The notes under the pieces: model-generated
Told to the model about the DNA's origin: nothing
The model's database searches: none
The model's input: the letters and a program-made list of their open reading frames with translations, nothing else
Shown here: piece after piece, positions 41,642 through 49,626 of the stretch
Numbering within the stretch: position 1 is the first letter of the stretch
Layout: each line of letters opens with the position of its first letter
Source: Nocardia sp. CNY236
Lineage (GTDB): Bacteria; Actinomycetota; Actinomycetes; Mycobacteriales; Mycobacteriaceae
DNA: 64,000 nt
Reading direction: 5' to 3'
Assembly: GCF_000482385.1 (NCBI RefSeq)
Contig: NZ_AXVD01000015.1
Location: 122,951-186,950 of the forward strand
Made by a program: the position numbers and the translations under genes

Positions 41642-42375
41642 TGCGATGCTCCGTCCGACCCCGACCCCGACCCCGACCCCGGTGCTGGGGCCGGTGCAGT
41701 GGGCACCGGAGCCGGCTCTGTGGGCACAGGACCTGCCGCCGCTGGCGCCGAATGTGCGCGATCGTCGTTGTGTGCCGTGTCCTCCGGCTGGCCCGGCGCT
41801 GCGTCGCTCGGCGGCATCGTGACCGGCACCGGCCGCTCTCCCTGGGCCGTCGAGGCGCCCGAACGCTCCGACGGGGCGTTCAGCAGCGGCGCCGGAGCGC
41901 CTTGCGCGGGAGTGGGCGTACCGATCACGGTGACCGAGCCGTCGGGTTCGATCACGAGGCGAGCGGGGTCCTCGGCCGGAATCATGCCGAGTTCCCGGGC
42001 CCGCGCAGCCAGTTCCGGTGCCGAATCAGCAGCTTCCACCTCACGTTGCAGTGCAGCCCGTTCATCGGCCAGCCGCCGGTTGTTCGCTCGCGCGTCACCG
42101 AGTTGGTAGCTGTCCTCGGCCGCTCGCGTGGTCAGCAACAGCGTCGCCGCCAGACCACACCCCAACAGCGCGATGACCGCCGTGACGAACGGAATGCGCG
42201 CGGCCGTCGCCGAACGCCGAGCCGCGCCCGCGGTCGCAGGCTCCGACCGACTCCGAGCGCGTACCCGTCGTCGCTCGTAGGCACGCTGCGCAGCACCGGA
42301 TTTCACCCGCTCGGCATCATGGACCCGACGGGCGACCCGACCCGGCGTTTCAGCGGTCCGCGTCCGCACACTCAT
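41638..42375 (-). CDS. FtsL-like bitopic divisome protein
   Basis: A 245-aa protein with a basic N-terminal half, one TM helix (FVTAVIALLGCGLAATLLLT, about residues 63-82) and a short coiled coil (ANNRRLADERAALQREVEAA) followed by ARARELGMIPAEDPARLVI. That is the FtsL/septum-formation initiator layout and position (rsmH-ftsL-ftsI; Rv2164c in M. tuberculosis). The last 80 residues are a low-complexity Pro/Ala/Ser tail ending in Gly-Ser repeats, outside the cell. Confidence 0.85.
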   Translation of the reverse strand: MSVRTRTAETPGRVARRVHDAERVKSGAAQRAYERRRVRARSRSEPATAGAARRSATAARIPFVTAVIALLGCGLAATLLLTTRAAEDSYQLGDARANNRRLADERAALQREVEAADSAPELAARARELGMIPAEDPARLVIEPDGSVTVIGTPTPAQGAPAPLLNAPSERSGASTAQGERPVPVTMPPSDAAPGQPEDTAHNDDRAHSAPAAAGPVPTEPAPVPTAPAPAPGSGSGSGSDGASQ

Positions 42376-42474
42376 TCAGTTCCCCTCCTCATGTCCTCAC
42401 ACGTGACCTCGGCGTGACCTCGGCGTGACGCAGCACACGCGTCGAGTCCGCGCGGCCCGCCCCGGCACGGCGCC

Positions 42475-43449
42475 TCACCGTGGCGCCTGGACCCGCTCGG
42501 CAGCGCGCATGCGTACCGGCGCAGCCCGCGTGTTCTCCGCGATCTCGCGCTCGGTCGCTTTCTCCGCGCCGCGGGTCAGCATGCGAAATTCCGGTCCCAT
42601 GCCGGGCAGCTCGACCGGCAGTCCTACCGGTGTCCGTGAGGTCGTGTGCGCGACGAGCTCCCGCTTGACCAGCTTGTCCTCCAACGACTGGTAGGACATC
42701 ACCACGATGCGACCGCCGACACGGAGTGCGGCCAGCGCAGCTGGTAGTGCGACGCGCAGTGACTCGAGTTCCTGGTTCACCTCCACCCGTAGTGCCTGGA
42801 AAGTGCGCTTGGCCGGATGCCCGCCGGTGCGTCGACTCGCAGCGGGTATGACGGCATACAGCAGCTCCACCAGCTCAGCACTGGTGGTGAATGGTCTGAT
42901 CCGACGGCGACGAACCACCTCCGCAGCGATACGGCTCGCAAAGCGTTCCTCCCCGTAGGTTTTCAGCACACGAGCGAGGTCGCCGTGACCATAGGTGTTG
43001 AGCACATCGGCGGCGGTGGGTCCACGGGTCGGGTCCATCCGCATGTCCAGTGGCGCGTCGACCGAGTAGGCGAACCCACGGTCGACCTCGTCCACCTGCA
43101 TCGATGACAGACCCAGGTCCATCAGGACAGCCGAAACCGAGCCGACCGGCGACAGCTCGGCCCGGCTCAGCGCATCGGCGATGCCGTCGTACCGAGTGTG
43201 GACCACGGTGACTCGATCGCCGAACGGCTCCAGCCGCTCGCTGGCCAGGCGCAAGGCATGGGCGTCCCGGTCGAGTCCGACCACCCGGACGTTCGGATAG
43301 GTGCGCAGGAAATGCTCGGCATGTCCACCGAGGCCGAGTGTCGCATCGACATAGACCGCACCCGGATCGGACAATGCGGGCCCGAGCACAGCGTCGGCTC
43401 GCTCCAGCAGAACCGGAACATGACGGGGACCGCGCTGTTCACGGTTCAC
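42475..43449 (-). CDS. rsmH: 16S rRNA (cytosine1402-N4)-methyltransferase
   Basis: A 324-aa SAM methyltransferase (MraW) modifying C1402 of 16S r[12 protein letters not shown] opens the family, and motif I is [36 protein letters not shown] and [16 protein letters not shown] are diagnostic. GTG 43449 has the ribosome site GGGAGG, 6 nt upstream; the longer upstream frame lacks conservation. A 99-bp gap separates it from the ftsL-like gene. Confidence 0.95.
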   Translation of the reverse strand: MNREQRGPRHVPVLLERADAVLGPALSDPGAVYVDATLGLGGHAEHFLRTYPNVRVVGLDRDAHALRLASERLEPFGDRVTVVHTRYDGIADALSRAELSPVGSVSAVLMDLGLSSMQVDEVDRGFAYSVDAPLDMRMDPTRGPTAADVLNTYGHGDLARVLKTYGEERFASRIAAEVVRRRRIRPFTTSAELVELLYAVIPAASRRTGGHPAKRTFQALRVEVNQELESLRVALPAALAALRVGGRIVVMSYQSLEDKLVKRELVAHTTSRTPVGLPVELPGMGPEFRMLTRGAEKATEREIAENTRAAPVRMRAAERVQAPR

Positions 43450-43513
43450 CTCGACCTCCCGGAATCTGCCTCTCGTCGTCGCGCACCGCACACGGGTCGC
43501 TTTGACACACAGT

Positions 43514-43564
43514 GTCTTCGATATAGATACGGTCTTCGATATAGATACGTTCGATGTAGCTACG
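43514..43564 (-). repeat. 18-bp tandem repeat between mraZ and rsmH
   Basis: GTCTTCGATATAGATACG occurs at 43514-43531 and again at 43532-43549, followed by a degenerate copy to 43564. It is AT-rich in a GC-rich cluster and lies within the 216-bp mraZ-rsmH gap. It could carry promoter or RNA-processing signals. Confidence 0.85.
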
Positions 43565-43665
43565 AATGCCCCGTGGTCTCTGACCGAACGTCGGCACCTG
43601 GCGTCGGGGAAGTACGTCAGGGTCCTGGTCCGGGCAGAGACCGCGCGGCACTCGTTCGCCCGCGG

Positions 43666-44097
43666 CTAGACGATGCCGCCGAGTGATTCCGCTCGGGCTT
43701 GTGAGAAGTCCTCCTCGTGCTCGGCGAGGTAGGACTCCCACGCCTGCTTGTCCCATATCTCCAAGAAGTCGACCGACCCGACCACCGCACAGTCCCTGGT
43801 GAGATTGGCGTAGCGACGATGGTCGGGCGACACCACGATCCGGCCCTGTGCGTCGGGACGCTGCTCATCGGTCCCGGCCGCGAGTGCCCGGACGAATGCG
43901 CGCGCCTGCGGATCACTTCGAGACGCGGTCGCGGCGCGGCGAGCGAGCGCGGTGAACTCTTCCTTCGGATACACCGCGAGGCTGTGGTCCTGCCCCTTCG
44001 TGACCATCAACCCTCCCGCCAGATCGTCTCGAAACTTCGCAGGCAACGTGAGTCGCCCCTTGTCGTCCAAGCGAGGCGTGTAGGTACCGAGAAACAC
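43666..44097 (-). CDS. mraZ: Transcriptional regulator MraZ
   Basis: A 143-aa AbrB-like, ring-forming DNA-binding protein that represses the dcw operon. It has two SpoVT/AbrB-like repeats, each with a [12 protein letters not shown] or [13 protein letters not shown] motif. GTG 44097 has the ribosome site GGGAGG, 7 nt upstream. The upstream region carries GTGGG decamer boxes overlapping a promoter, so autoregulation is likely. Confidence 0.95.
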   Translation of the reverse strand: MFLGTYTPRLDDKGRLTLPAKFRDDLAGGLMVTKGQDHSLAVYPKEEFTALARRAATASRSDPQARAFVRALAAGTDEQRPDAQGRIVVSPDHRRYANLTRDCAVVGSVDFLEIWDKQAWESYLAEHEEDFSQARAESLGGIV

Positions 44098-44144
44098 CTC
44101 GATACCTCCCTAGTCGATCACCTCGTGGTCGGCCATTCGGTACT

Positions 44145-44181
44145 GCGCACCCCACATTACCCCACATCCCCCCACTTTCAA
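44145..44181 (-). promoter_or_regulatory. mraZ promoter with MraZ-box array
   Basis: On the minus strand -35 TTGAAA (44181-44176) and -10 TAATGT (44159-44154) are 16 bp apart. Three GTGGG boxes occur at 44175-44171, 44165-44161 and 44155-44151 with an exact 10-bp period, covering the spacer and the -10. GTGGG repeats with this spacing are the known MraZ operator type. Confidence 0.85.
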
Positions 44182-44360
44182 TCGAAACCTGCGGTGATCT
44201 GCCTCCCCCTGCAGACGATTTCGCAGGTCATCCCAGCTATCATCGCAGCAGAGATCTTTCGCGAGTTCCGCCGACACGCACTACACCACCGGACAAATAC
44301 CCGAAAACACCCAGCAAACGCCTTGCCGGGTCCCACTGCACGCCGGGGAACACCACTCGA

Positions 44361-44395
44361 CGGGGACACTGTGGGGCAGAGTGGGGGCGCGAGGG
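44361..44395 (+). promoter_or_regulatory. Second, opposite-facing GTGGG decamer array
   Basis: On the plus strand CGGGG, GTGGG, GTGGG and GAGGG occur at 44361, 44371, 44381 and 44391, again with a 10-bp period. It is about 200 bp upstream of the mraZ operator and faces the other way. No plus-strand gene follows closely, so it may be an auxiliary MraZ site. The remaining DNA of 44182-44360 holds no gene I can support. Confidence 0.55.
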
Positions 44396-44435
44396 CAGGT
44401 CCGACACTTTCTCCACAGCGCCGCTCCATGGAACG

Positions 44436-44472
44436 CAGAAAACGACGCCGCACCCTGACGGTGCGGCGTCGC
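44436..44472 (-). terminator. Intrinsic terminator after the DUF3040 gene
   Basis: CGACGCCGCACC (44444-44455) and GGTGCGGCGTCG (44461-44472) form a perfect 12-bp stem with loop CTGAC. On the minus strand TTTT follows immediately (44443-44440). Confidence 0.88.
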
Positions 44473-44518
44473 CCTGCCGACGTCGTCGGCCTCGAAAGTT
44501 CGTCAGGTCACCAGCGCG

Positions 44519-44932
44519 CTACTCCTGCTCGAACCGTCGCCGGAAGCGGTCCTCCATGCGGTCGGAGAACCCACCGGACTTGCGCTGACGGCCCCGACCA
44601 CCGGAACCGCCCTCGGAGGCGCCGCCAGCCGGTCGATCGTTTCCGTTGACGTTCTTGGAGGCGCCGAGTAGCAACAACACGCCGGCGCCGAACATGACGA
44701 TGAATCCGATCAGACTGATGATCGGAAAACCACCAGGCTTCACCGGCGCCGCGATGCCAGCGACGAGCAGCGAAAGACCCAGGACGAACAGCGCTGCAGC
44801 CTGGAATCTGCGACGACTCGAGGTCGAACGAAGCCTTCCGCCACGGACGGACGAGGCGAACTTGGGATCCTCAGCATAGAGAGCGCTCTCGATCTGTTCG
44901 AGCATGCGCTGCTCGTGCTCGGAGAGTGGCAC
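44519..44932 (-). CDS. DUF3040 membrane protein
   Basis: A 137-aa protein starting VPLSEHEQRMLEQIESALYAEDPKFASSVR, the family signature. Two TM helices (FQAAALFVLGLSLLVAGIAA and ISLIGFIVMFGAGVLLLLGA) follow. The C-terminal tail is Gly/Arg-rich and charged. It equals Rv2169c in position, next to mraZ. Function unknown. GTG 44932 has the strong ribosome site GGGGGAGG. Confidence 0.88.
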   Translation of the reverse strand: MPLSEHEQRMLEQIESALYAEDPKFASSVRGGRLRSTSSRRRFQAAALFVLGLSLLVAGIAAPVKPGGFPIISLIGFIVMFGAGVLLLLGASKNVNGNDRPAGGASEGGSGGRGRQRKSGGFSDRMEDRFRRRFEQE

Positions 44933-45057
44933 GGTACCTCCCCCGGCACTAGGACGTGGCTGCCGCCTCCGGGTAGGCGACAAATAGCCGACCTTGGCGG
45001 CTATCTGTCACCAATGATACGAGTTCGAGCAGGCCCAGACCACCTACTCACCCATAA

Positions 45058-45498
45058 CTAAGCGGTCATGCCGCCATTCCATGGTGACGCCGGTCGCAAC
45101 CGGGCCGACGCCGAGAGGAGATCTTCCACGTCATGAAGGAATGCCCCGACCCGCGAAGAGAACTCGTCGGCTTCATGATCATGGATGTTGCGGTCGAGCC
45201 CCGCCTCCAGCGCAGCCCTGGTCTCCGAGTGGGCGCTGAAGTAGTCCGCCCACATCACGAACTCGGGCGCGGCGCGCTGTAGAAGTACCCATGCATTGCG
45301 CGAGCGCGCCCGAGGCGCGGTGTCGGCGCCGGTGAGCGCGAGCACGACGCCCGCACCACGCAGCGCGGCCAGGTATGCCGTGCGGAAACGCTCGCGCGGA
45401 TCACTCTCCCCCATCGCTTCCATCAGCAAGCCGTCCGCTCGCTCCAGCAGCCGACCAGCGCGGCCCGGCCGGCCCGAATGCTCCATTCGACCAGACAT
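45058..45498 (-). CDS. HEPN-domain protein, SAV_6107 family
   Basis: A 146-aa, mostly helical protein. The ERFRTAYLAALRGAGVVLAL segment, RSRNAWVLLQRAAPEFVMWADYF and the C-terminal HDVEDLL fit the small actinobacterial SAV_6107-type HEPN family. The canonical RxxxxH RNase motif is not evident, so nuclease activity is doubtful. ATG 45498 has the ribosome site AGGGA. It is divergent from the GNAT gene, with paired palindromes between them. Family assignment is from recall of similar proteins. Confidence 0.7.
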   Translation of the reverse strand: MSGRMEHSGRPGRAGRLLERADGLLMEAMGESDPRERFRTAYLAALRGAGVVLALTGADTAPRARSRNAWVLLQRAAPEFVMWADYFSAHSETRAALEAGLDRNIHDHEADEFSSRVGAFLHDVEDLLSASARLRPASPWNGGMTA

Positions 45499-45592
45499 AA
45501 CCGTCCCTCCGCCATCACGCACCCCGGCCGGACACCTACGCTGGAGACCGCGTGCCACACCGTTTTCCAGCACCGCCCACACCGAACAGGTA

Positions 45593-45618
45593 TTCGAACG
45601 TTTGAATTGAGCTTCAAT
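45593..45618. promoter_or_regulatory. Two adjacent palindromes in the HEPN/GNAT divergent promoter
   Basis: TTCGAACGTTTGAA (45593-45606, one mismatched pair) abuts ATTGAGCTTCAAT (45606-45618, 5-bp arms). They lie 53-80 bp before the GNAT start and 95-120 bp before the HEPN gene. Likely an operator or promoter region; the regulator is unknown. Confidence 0.5.
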
Positions 45619-45670
45619 ATAGAGACGCCCCCCGACAAATTTCCGCGTGCGCGCGCAACCGACGAGAGCC

Positions 45671-46285
45671 ATGACCGCCGTCAAGCCCCACCACACCCCC
45701 GCACCCGCCGTCGTCGTCGACCTCTCGGTCGCAGATCTACGCTGCCGGCTACACGACGCGCTGGCAGTCTATGTCGCGGCCATGGACTATCCACGCGGGA
45801 CCGAGCGTCATCGCGCCCCGATGTGGACCGAGCACACCACGCGCCCCGGCTGGCGCGCAGTCGCGGCCATGACGCCCGACAGTTCCGGCCGGATCGATGT
45901 TCGAAAGGCGCCACTCACCGCCGTCGCCTACGGCTATCGCGGCGACACGCGCCAATGGTGGCATCAGCAGGTGGACAGCGGCATGCGACGCTCGGGCTGG
46001 CCGGAACACTCCGCCCGCGAACTGCTCTCGGACTATTTCGAGCTCACCGAGCTCCACGTGCACCCCACCACCCAGGGCCGCGGCATCGGCGCCACCCTGC
46101 TGGAGCGGCTGCTGCGCGACCGAACCGAGCGAGCCGTGCTGTTGTCGACGCCAGAGGTGGACCGCGAGGACAATCGCGCCTGGCGGCTGTATCGTCGCCG
46201 GGGCTTCTCCGATGTGATCCGCAATTTCGTATTCGCCGGCGACAACCGCCCGTTCGCCATCCTCGGCCGGCGGCTGCCACTATAA
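45671..46285 (+). CDS. GNAT-family N-acetyltransferase (Rv2170-like)
   Basis: A 204-aa acetyltransferase. The acetyl-CoA loop is LHVHPTTQGRGIGATLLERLL, preceded by YFELTEL. WRLYRRRGFSDV is the usual beta6 region. The long N-terminal part with WWHQQVDSGM is specific to the Rv2170 group. In M. tuberculosis Rv2170 has been reported as a protein lysine acetyltransferase, but the substrate here is not known. Start ATG 45671 or GTG 45647. It lies 7 bp before crtO, so both are probably cotranscribed. Confidence 0.85.
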   Translation: MTAVKPHHTPAPAVVVDLSVADLRCRLHDALAVYVAAMDYPRGTERHRAPMWTEHTTRPGWRAVAAMTPDSSGRIDVRKAPLTAVAYGYRGDTRQWWHQQVDSGMRRSGWPEHSARELLSDYFELTELHVHPTTQGRGIGATLLERLLRDRTERAVLLSTPEVDREDNRAWRLYRRRGFSDVIRNFVFAGDNRPFAILGRRLPL

Positions 46286-46292
46286 GGGTCAC

Positions 46293-47855
46293 ATGAGGAC
46301 AATCGTGGTGGGCTCCGGCCACAACGGCCTGATCGCCGCATGCTATCTGGCACGCGCGGGGCATCAGGTGGAGGTACTCGAGCGCGACGGTGTGCTCGGC
46401 GGCGCCGTGTCGACGGTCGAGCGATTCCCCGGACATCGGGTCGATCGCGGCTCGTCGGCGCACATCATGATCCGGCATACCGGCATCATCGAAGACCTGG
46501 AACTCGACCGTTTCGGGCTGCGGTACATCGACTGCGATCCGTGGGGGTTCACGCCCGCACACGCAGGCCGCCCGGCGATCGTGTTCCACCGTGACCTGGA
46601 CGCGACGGTCACATCCATTGCTGCCGCCTGCGGCTCGGCAGACGCCGCGGCCTACCGCCGCTTCGTCGGCGTCTGGGGACCGCGCAGCGCCCGCGTGATG
46701 CGGGCTTTCGGCGGCCGGCCCACCCCGAGCAACCTGGTGCGGTCGTTCTGGGGTCTCGACGCGCCGTCCGGCGGTAGTGCCCTGTCGCAAGAATTTCTTC
46801 GGTCCGGAGATGCATTGCTGGACGGCTTCTTCGAAGACGAACGATTGAAAGCATCGTTGGCCTGGTTCGCAGCACAGTCCGGTCCGCCGATGTCGGAACC
46901 GGGAACTGCACCGATGGTGGGGTTCGCCGCGCTCATGCACACGCTGCCGCCGGGCCGCGCCGTGGGCGGCAGTGGAGCGCTGACCTCCGCTCTGGTGGCC
47001 CGGCTTCGATCCGATGGCGCCGTGGTGACTGCTGGTGATGCAGTGTCGAGCCTGCGCCGCGATACAGACCACTGGCGAGTGGTTACCGCGTCGGGACGAG
47101 ACCTACGCGCCGATGTCGTCGTCGCTGGCACTCACATACTGACGACTTTGGATCTCCTGCACGCCGGCGGGTTCGACGACGCCGTGCTGCGCGACTGGCG
47201 ACGGCGCATTCGCCTGGGACCCGGAATCGGCATGGTGGTCCGCGTCGCCACTCGAGCGCTACCGCAGTACCCGGACAGCCCGAGCGAGCATTCCGCCCGC
47301 GGCCTGCAATTGCTGGTGTCGGATCGGGCTCGGTTGCGGCAGGCCCACGGTGCGGCGCTGGCCGGGCAGCTGCCACCGCGGCCAGTGGTGCTGGCGATGA
47401 GCTTCAGCGCACTGGACCCGACGGTCGCGCCGCCGGGCGAGCACCAACTGTCGCTGTGGGCGCAATGGCATCCGTATCACTTGGCTCGCGGCGATTGGGG
47501 CGAGTATGCACAGCAGGAGGGCACCCGGATCATCGACGAAGTCGATTCCTACGCGCCCGGATTCGCGGCTTCGGTACTACGCCGGCACGTGCAGACTCCG
47601 CTGGACCTGGAACGTGAACTCGGGCTGGTCGGCGGCAATGTCATGCACGTGGAGATGTCGCTGGACCAGATGATGCTCTGGCGCCCCCTCCCGGAACTGT
47701 CCGGGCAACGCGTGCCCGGCGCGCCGGGACTGTATCTGACCGGCGCATCCACCCATCCTGGCGGCGGGGTCTGCGGAACCAGCGGACGCAATGCCGCCGC
47801 CCTGGTACTGCGCGACCTTCGCCGCCACCGATTCTCCCGTCGGCGTGGTCGATGA
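46293..47855 (+). CDS. crtO: CrtO-type beta-carotene (gamma-carotene) 4-ketolase
   Basis: A 520-aa FAD-dependent oxidoreductase of the phytoene-desaturase superfamily. The dinucleotide fold is IVVGSGHNGLIAACYLARAG. VLGGAVSTVERFPGHRVDRG, the EPGTAPMVGFAALMH segment and GLYLTGASTHPGGGVCG are nearly the same as the Rhodococcus CrtO I recall. It would add 4-keto groups to a beta-ring. The next gene cruF overlaps by 4 nt. The alternative is a generic CrtI-like desaturase, but the motifs favour CrtO. Confidence 0.88.
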   Translation: MRTIVVGSGHNGLIAACYLARAGHQVEVLERDGVLGGAVSTVERFPGHRVDRGSSAHIMIRHTGIIEDLELDRFGLRYIDCDPWGFTPAHAGRPAIVFHRDLDATVTSIAAACGSADAAAYRRFVGVWGPRSARVMRAFGGRPTPSNLVRSFWGLDAPSGGSALSQEFLRSGDALLDGFFEDERLKASLAWFAAQSGPPMSEPGTAPMVGFAALMHTLPPGRAVGGSGALTSALVARLRSDGAVVTAGDAVSSLRRDTDHWRVVTASGRDLRADVVVAGTHILTTLDLLHAGGFDDAVLRDWRRRIRLGPGIGMVVRVATRALPQYPDSPSEHSARGLQLLVSDRARLRQAHGAALAGQLPPRPVVLAMSFSALDPTVAPPGEHQLSLWAQWHPYHLARGDWGEYAQQEGTRIIDEVDSYAPGFAASVLRRHVQTPLDLERELGLVGGNVMHVEMSLDQMMLWRPLPELSGQRVPGAPGLYLTGASTHPGGGVCGTSGRNAAALVLRDLRRHRFSRRRGR

Positions 47856-48769
47856 CCGATCCCCGCGACCCGACGCCAGCCGATGAGACCCGGACCCCAC
47901 AGCCCCTTCCCGCGCACGGCATCCGTCCCGCGCCACGGCTTCGGTCACCCCACGTTCTGCTACCGCTGGCCTTCGTCGCGCTGACCATCGTCGCCCAGAT
48001 CGGCTATCCACTGACCACCGGCGCCACGCGCGACCGAATCACGGTCACGATCGTGCTTTCGACCGTCTGCGCGGCACTGGCGCATGCCACCGCGACCAGG
48101 GGCGTTCGCTATGCTGTCGGTTTTGCAGTGCTCGTCTCCGGGGTCGGCCTCCTGGCCGAGGTGATCGGAACGACAACGGGTATCCCTTTCGGCTGCTACG
48201 CCTATGCAGCGGATCGTCTCGGCCCGGCACTGCTCGACGTGCCCTTGGTCATCGCGTTGGCGTGGACCGGCGGGGTGTATCCGGTGTACGTGGTGGCGGG
48301 GATACTGTCGCGGCGATCCATGGTGCGGATCGCCCTCACCGCGACCGGCGCGGTCGGCTGGGATCTGTTCCTGGATCCGCAGATGGTTGCCGACGGGCAG
48401 TGGACCTGGTGCACCGTGGGTTCCGGACTACCCGGGGTGGACTCGATCCCCTATACCAACTACCTGGGTTGGTTCGGCGTCGCGCTCGTGATCGCCGGAT
48501 TGCTCGCTGTCTGGGAACGCGCCGCGCCCGACCCGGGACCGGAGCCGGGCAGCACCACGCTCGCGGCCCCGGTCACGTTGTTCCTGTGGACCTGGCTGGG
48601 ATCGGCATTGGCCCACGCCGCATTCCTCGGCCTGCCTGCTTCCGCCGGCTACGGGCTCGCTGGCATGGGCGTACTCGGTGTTCCACTTCTGCTGGTTGCT
48701 GCCCGCAGATTCCGGTCCCCACCGCCCGCGCCCGCGCGAGACCCGGATTCGCCCGCTCCGACCCGATAG
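47852..48769 (+). CDS. cruF: Carotenoid 1',2'-hydratase CruF-like membrane protein
   Basis: A 305-aa protein with about seven or eight TM helices and the CruF/DUF422 features GIPFGCYAYAADRLGPALLDVPL, GWDLFLDPQMVADGQWTW and IPYTNYLGWF. CruF adds water to the open psi-end of gamma-carotene or lycopene, making the 1'-hydroxyl used for glycosylation. It is overlapped by crtO (ATGA). The His/Asp/Glu residues in the TM region are consistent with a metal-free hydratase of this family. Confidence 0.88.
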   Translation: MTDPRDPTPADETRTPQPLPAHGIRPAPRLRSPHVLLPLAFVALTIVAQIGYPLTTGATRDRITVTIVLSTVCAALAHATATRGVRYAVGFAVLVSGVGLLAEVIGTTTGIPFGCYAYAADRLGPALLDVPLVIALAWTGGVYPVYVVAGILSRRSMVRIALTATGAVGWDLFLDPQMVADGQWTWCTVGSGLPGVDSIPYTNYLGWFGVALVIAGLLAVWERAAPDPGPEPGSTTLAAPVTLFLWTWLGSALAHAAFLGLPASAGYGLAGMGVLGVPLLLVAARRFRSPPPAPARDPDSPAPTR

Positions 48770-48812
48770 TGCGCCACCGGCACGTTTCATGTCGGAGGTG
48801 TGGCCTGGCACG

Positions 48813-49592
48813 ATGTCATCCGTGCAGCCGAGTCCCGTCACCACGATGCCCGATGCCCCGCATCTCCCATGGCGCCGCGCCCGACGCGGCGTCGTCCGTG
48901 CCGGGGCGGTCGTCCTACTCGCGGCCCTGGCGGTCCCGATGCTGGCAGGCTGCCTACGCGTCCAGGTGGCCATGGGCGTCTCGTCCAACGACCGCGTGTC
49001 CGGACAGATCGTCGTCGCAGTCGTACCCGCAGATGCCAACGACAAAGGCCCGCAACTGAAGGCGCCACCGACACTCGCCACGAAGTTGCGTGTGACGCCC
49101 TACGCCCGAGACGGCTACGTGGGTAGCAAAGTGTTCTTCGACGATTTGTCCTTCGGCGAAGTACAGCAGCTCGGACAATTGTCCGAGCACGCCCAGGGCA
49201 TGTTCCAGCTGCAGTTCCAGCGGGTCGGCGACCTGGTCGGTCTCACCGGACGAGTCGATTTGAAATCTGTTCCGCCACACGGCTCCGATGTGCAACTGAA
49301 CATCGCGTTCCCGGCTCGCGTGGCGAAGACCAACGGCACCCGTGAAGGCGGCGACACGGTGTCCTGGAAGCTACCGCCCGGCGACGTCTCCACGATCCAT
49401 GCCGAAGTCGGCTATGCGGACCCGAATACTCGTTCCTTCGTGGGCTGGGCGGGCATCGTCGGTGGAATCACCCTCGCCGTGTCGGCCATCGTCGCCGGCC
49501 TGGCGTATATGAACCGCAACCCCGCCCCGGCGGGTACTCCGGAAACCCGGTTCTCGCTGGGGCGGCGGCCCTCGGCACGACAGCGCCGCTGA
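48813..49592 (+). CDS. lppM: Lipoprotein LppM
   Basis: A 259-aa lipoprotein orthologous by position and sequence to Rv2171. The signal peptide is basic (RRARRGVVRAG) then hydrophobic, ending in the lipobox MLAGC. The mature domain starts LRVQVAMGVSSNDRVSGQIVV, and a second hydrophobic helix near the C-terminus (WAGIVGGITLAVSAIVAGLA) would insert in the membrane. In M. tuberculosis LppM has been linked to phagosome interactions. Starts ATG 48813, ATG 48846 or GTG 48798 are possible. Confidence 0.87.
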   Translation: MSSVQPSPVTTMPDAPHLPWRRARRGVVRAGAVVLLAALAVPMLAGCLRVQVAMGVSSNDRVSGQIVVAVVPADANDKGPQLKAPPTLATKLRVTPYARDGYVGSKVFFDDLSFGEVQQLGQLSEHAQGMFQLQFQRVGDLVGLTGRVDLKSVPPHGSDVQLNIAFPARVAKTNGTREGGDTVSWKLPPGDVSTIHAEVGYADPNTRSFVGWAGIVGGITLAVSAIVAGLAYMNRNPAPAGTPETRFSLGRRPSARQRR

Positions 49593-49626
49593 CTCTCGGT
49601 CGACGGTCCGGGATAGCGTGGCACGC

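Noticed and set aside
39473..42109. 878-aa plus-strand open frame opposite ftsI and the ftsL-like gene
   Set aside because: Antisense shadow; His/Gly/Arg-rich with no domain, while the minus strand carries clear FtsI motifs.
43502..43530. Plus-strand promoter TTGACA plus TAGATA/TATAGA in the mraZ-rsmH gap
   Set aside because: Spacing is off and no plus-strand gene lies downstream; the sequence is better explained by the 18-bp repeat.
45593..45606. LexA (SOS) box resembling TCGAAC-N4-GTTCGA
   Set aside because: The four-base spacer is absent; half-sites abut directly, so it does not fit the actinobacterial LexA consensus.
45058..46285. HEPN plus GNAT as a toxin-antitoxin pair
   Set aside because: The genes are divergent, the HEPN RNase motif is not evident, and the GNAT is a conserved Rv2170-type gene unrelated to tRNA-acetylating toxins.
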